Positions 63,654 to 64,000 of a DNA stretch of 64,000 bases are shown here, in pieces. A program made the translations under genes and the position numbers. The stretch comes from Halomonas sp. GT (GTDB taxonomy: Bacteria > Pseudomonadota > Gammaproteobacteria > Pseudomonadales > Halomonadaceae), in assembly GCF_002082565.1 (NCBI RefSeq), contig NZ_CP020562.1, forward strand, positions 2,852,001 to 2,916,000. The letters are read 5' to 3'. The notes under the pieces are model-generated. The model was not told the origin of the DNA. It saw only the letters and a program-made list of their open reading frames with translations, and ran no database searches. Within the stretch, counting starts at the first letter, position 1; each line of letters starts with the position of its first letter.

Positions 63654-63875
63654 ATGTCCAGCGACTCCCCCACTACACTCTGCGTTATTCGCCCACTGAC
63701 GCCCTGTATTCAGGTGTGCAGCATTGATTCCACTTATTCATTATGCCAAGGCTGCGGTCGCACGCTAGATGAGATTGCCTGCTGGGGGAGCATGACCGAG
63801 GCCGAGAAGGCCCCGGTATGGGAGCGACTTGAGCAAACAGGCTATGTCGATACATTACGCCCTGAAGAGCACTAG
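63654..63875 (+). CDS. DUF1289-family small protein
   Basis: This 73-residue protein has four cysteines in the DUF1289 pattern TPCIQVCSID ... LCQGCGRTLDEI ... W, likely binding a metal or Fe-S cluster. The ATG at 63654 begins in family range; a TTG upstream (63639) is a possible alternative. Its stop overlaps the convergent gene at the right edge by a few bases. Confidence 0.85.
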   Translation: MSSDSPTTLCVIRPLTPCIQVCSIDSTYSLCQGCGRTLDEIACWGSMTEAEKAPVWERLEQTGYVDTLRPEEH

Positions 63876-64000
63876 TCCTCTTCTGTATGCCGGTCACCCA
63901 GAATGTGATGAAGTTCGCCACACGCCACCATTGGATCATCGCAGTTAATCACGATTTTTGATTCTGCCAATACATAGCTACGTCCAGTCGTGGTGTTCTC
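63872..64000 (-). CDS. C-terminal end of an unidentified gene (truncated by window edge)
   Basis: The last 42 codons of a minus-strand gene run from the right edge and end HHILGDRHTEED. A strand such as SYVLAESKIVINCDD precedes. The fragment could belong to a hotdog-fold thioesterase, but it is too short to assign. Its stop overlaps that of the DUF1289 gene. Confidence 0.5.
   Translation of the reverse strand, partial: ENTTTGRSYVLAESKIVINCDDPMVACGELHHILGDRHTEED

Noticed and set aside
1..64000. CRISPR arrays, tRNA or rRNA genes, prophage or intact insertion sequences
   Set aside because: I found no regularly spaced repeat series with unique spacers, no tRNA cloverleaf or rRNA-like segment, and no transposase or phage structural gene.

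Overview
The window looks like a chromosomal segment of a Halomonas-type gammaproteobacterium. This rests on gene content and layout: trpI divergent from trpBA, purEK, ttrBCA, a recC/recBD locus, and many small LysR, AraC and VOC genes. It is an inference, since there is no rRNA or other phylogenetic marker. Most of the DNA is moderately GC-rich housekeeping and metabolic sequence. I see no tRNA, rRNA, CRISPR array, intact insertion sequence or prophage.

Layout. 0-5 kb: the 3' end of an isoaspartyl dipeptidase gene, a TraX-like membrane protein, a membrane diguanylate cyclase, purEK and a small HTH protein. 5.4-10.5 kb: an overlapping ttrBCA operon for a periplasmic tetrathionate-type molybdoreductase, with an FNR-like site upstream. 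10.5-13.5 kb: chrA and ilvD. 13.6-25.9 kb: recC, then a merR / DUF2938 / pncB insert, then recB-recD, so the RecBCD genes are split.

25.98-28.68 kb: an AT-rich two-gene island directly after recD. It encodes an OLD-family ATPase/TOPRIM nuclease and an unrecognised 232-residue protein, and is bracketed by imperfect 15-bp inverted repeats. This is the best candidate in the window for an undescribed defence module. OLD nucleases have a known genetic link to RecBCD, which makes the position suggestive.

28.8-38.5 kb: accessory and metabolic genes: DUF427, a PH-domain membrane protein, YjdM-like zinc ribbon, ABC-F ATPase, GNAT, a zinc-ribbon metallopeptidase, a DapA-like aldolase opposite an AraC/LysE pair, a HhH protein, a VOC protein and a SLOG-type protein. 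38.8-42 kb: trpBA with divergent trpI. 42-47 kb: a GST/MFS pair with divergent LysR, a methyltransferase, an NAD(P)-binding protein and a VOC protein. 47-48 kb: a secreted glycerophosphodiesterase.

48.4-53.9 kb: a co-directional cluster encoding a periplasmic PstS-like protein, an outer-membrane porin-like protein, a membrane PAS-GGDEF-EAL protein and a FeeM/LuxI-fold acyltransferase. It looks like a sensory c-di-GMP module coupled to an acyl-signal synthase. 53.9-64 kb: a membrane protein, nfsA, a methyltransferase, an alcohol dehydrogenase opposite an AraC regulator, VOC/LysR, DUF3820, DUF1499, an RHH protein, a DJ-1/PfpI protein, arfB, DUF1289 and a truncated gene at the right edge.

A second pattern cuts across the window. 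Short tandem duplications (12-16 bp, 2 to 6 copies) sit repeatedly at gene edges, several of them across stop codons or in 5' leaders.
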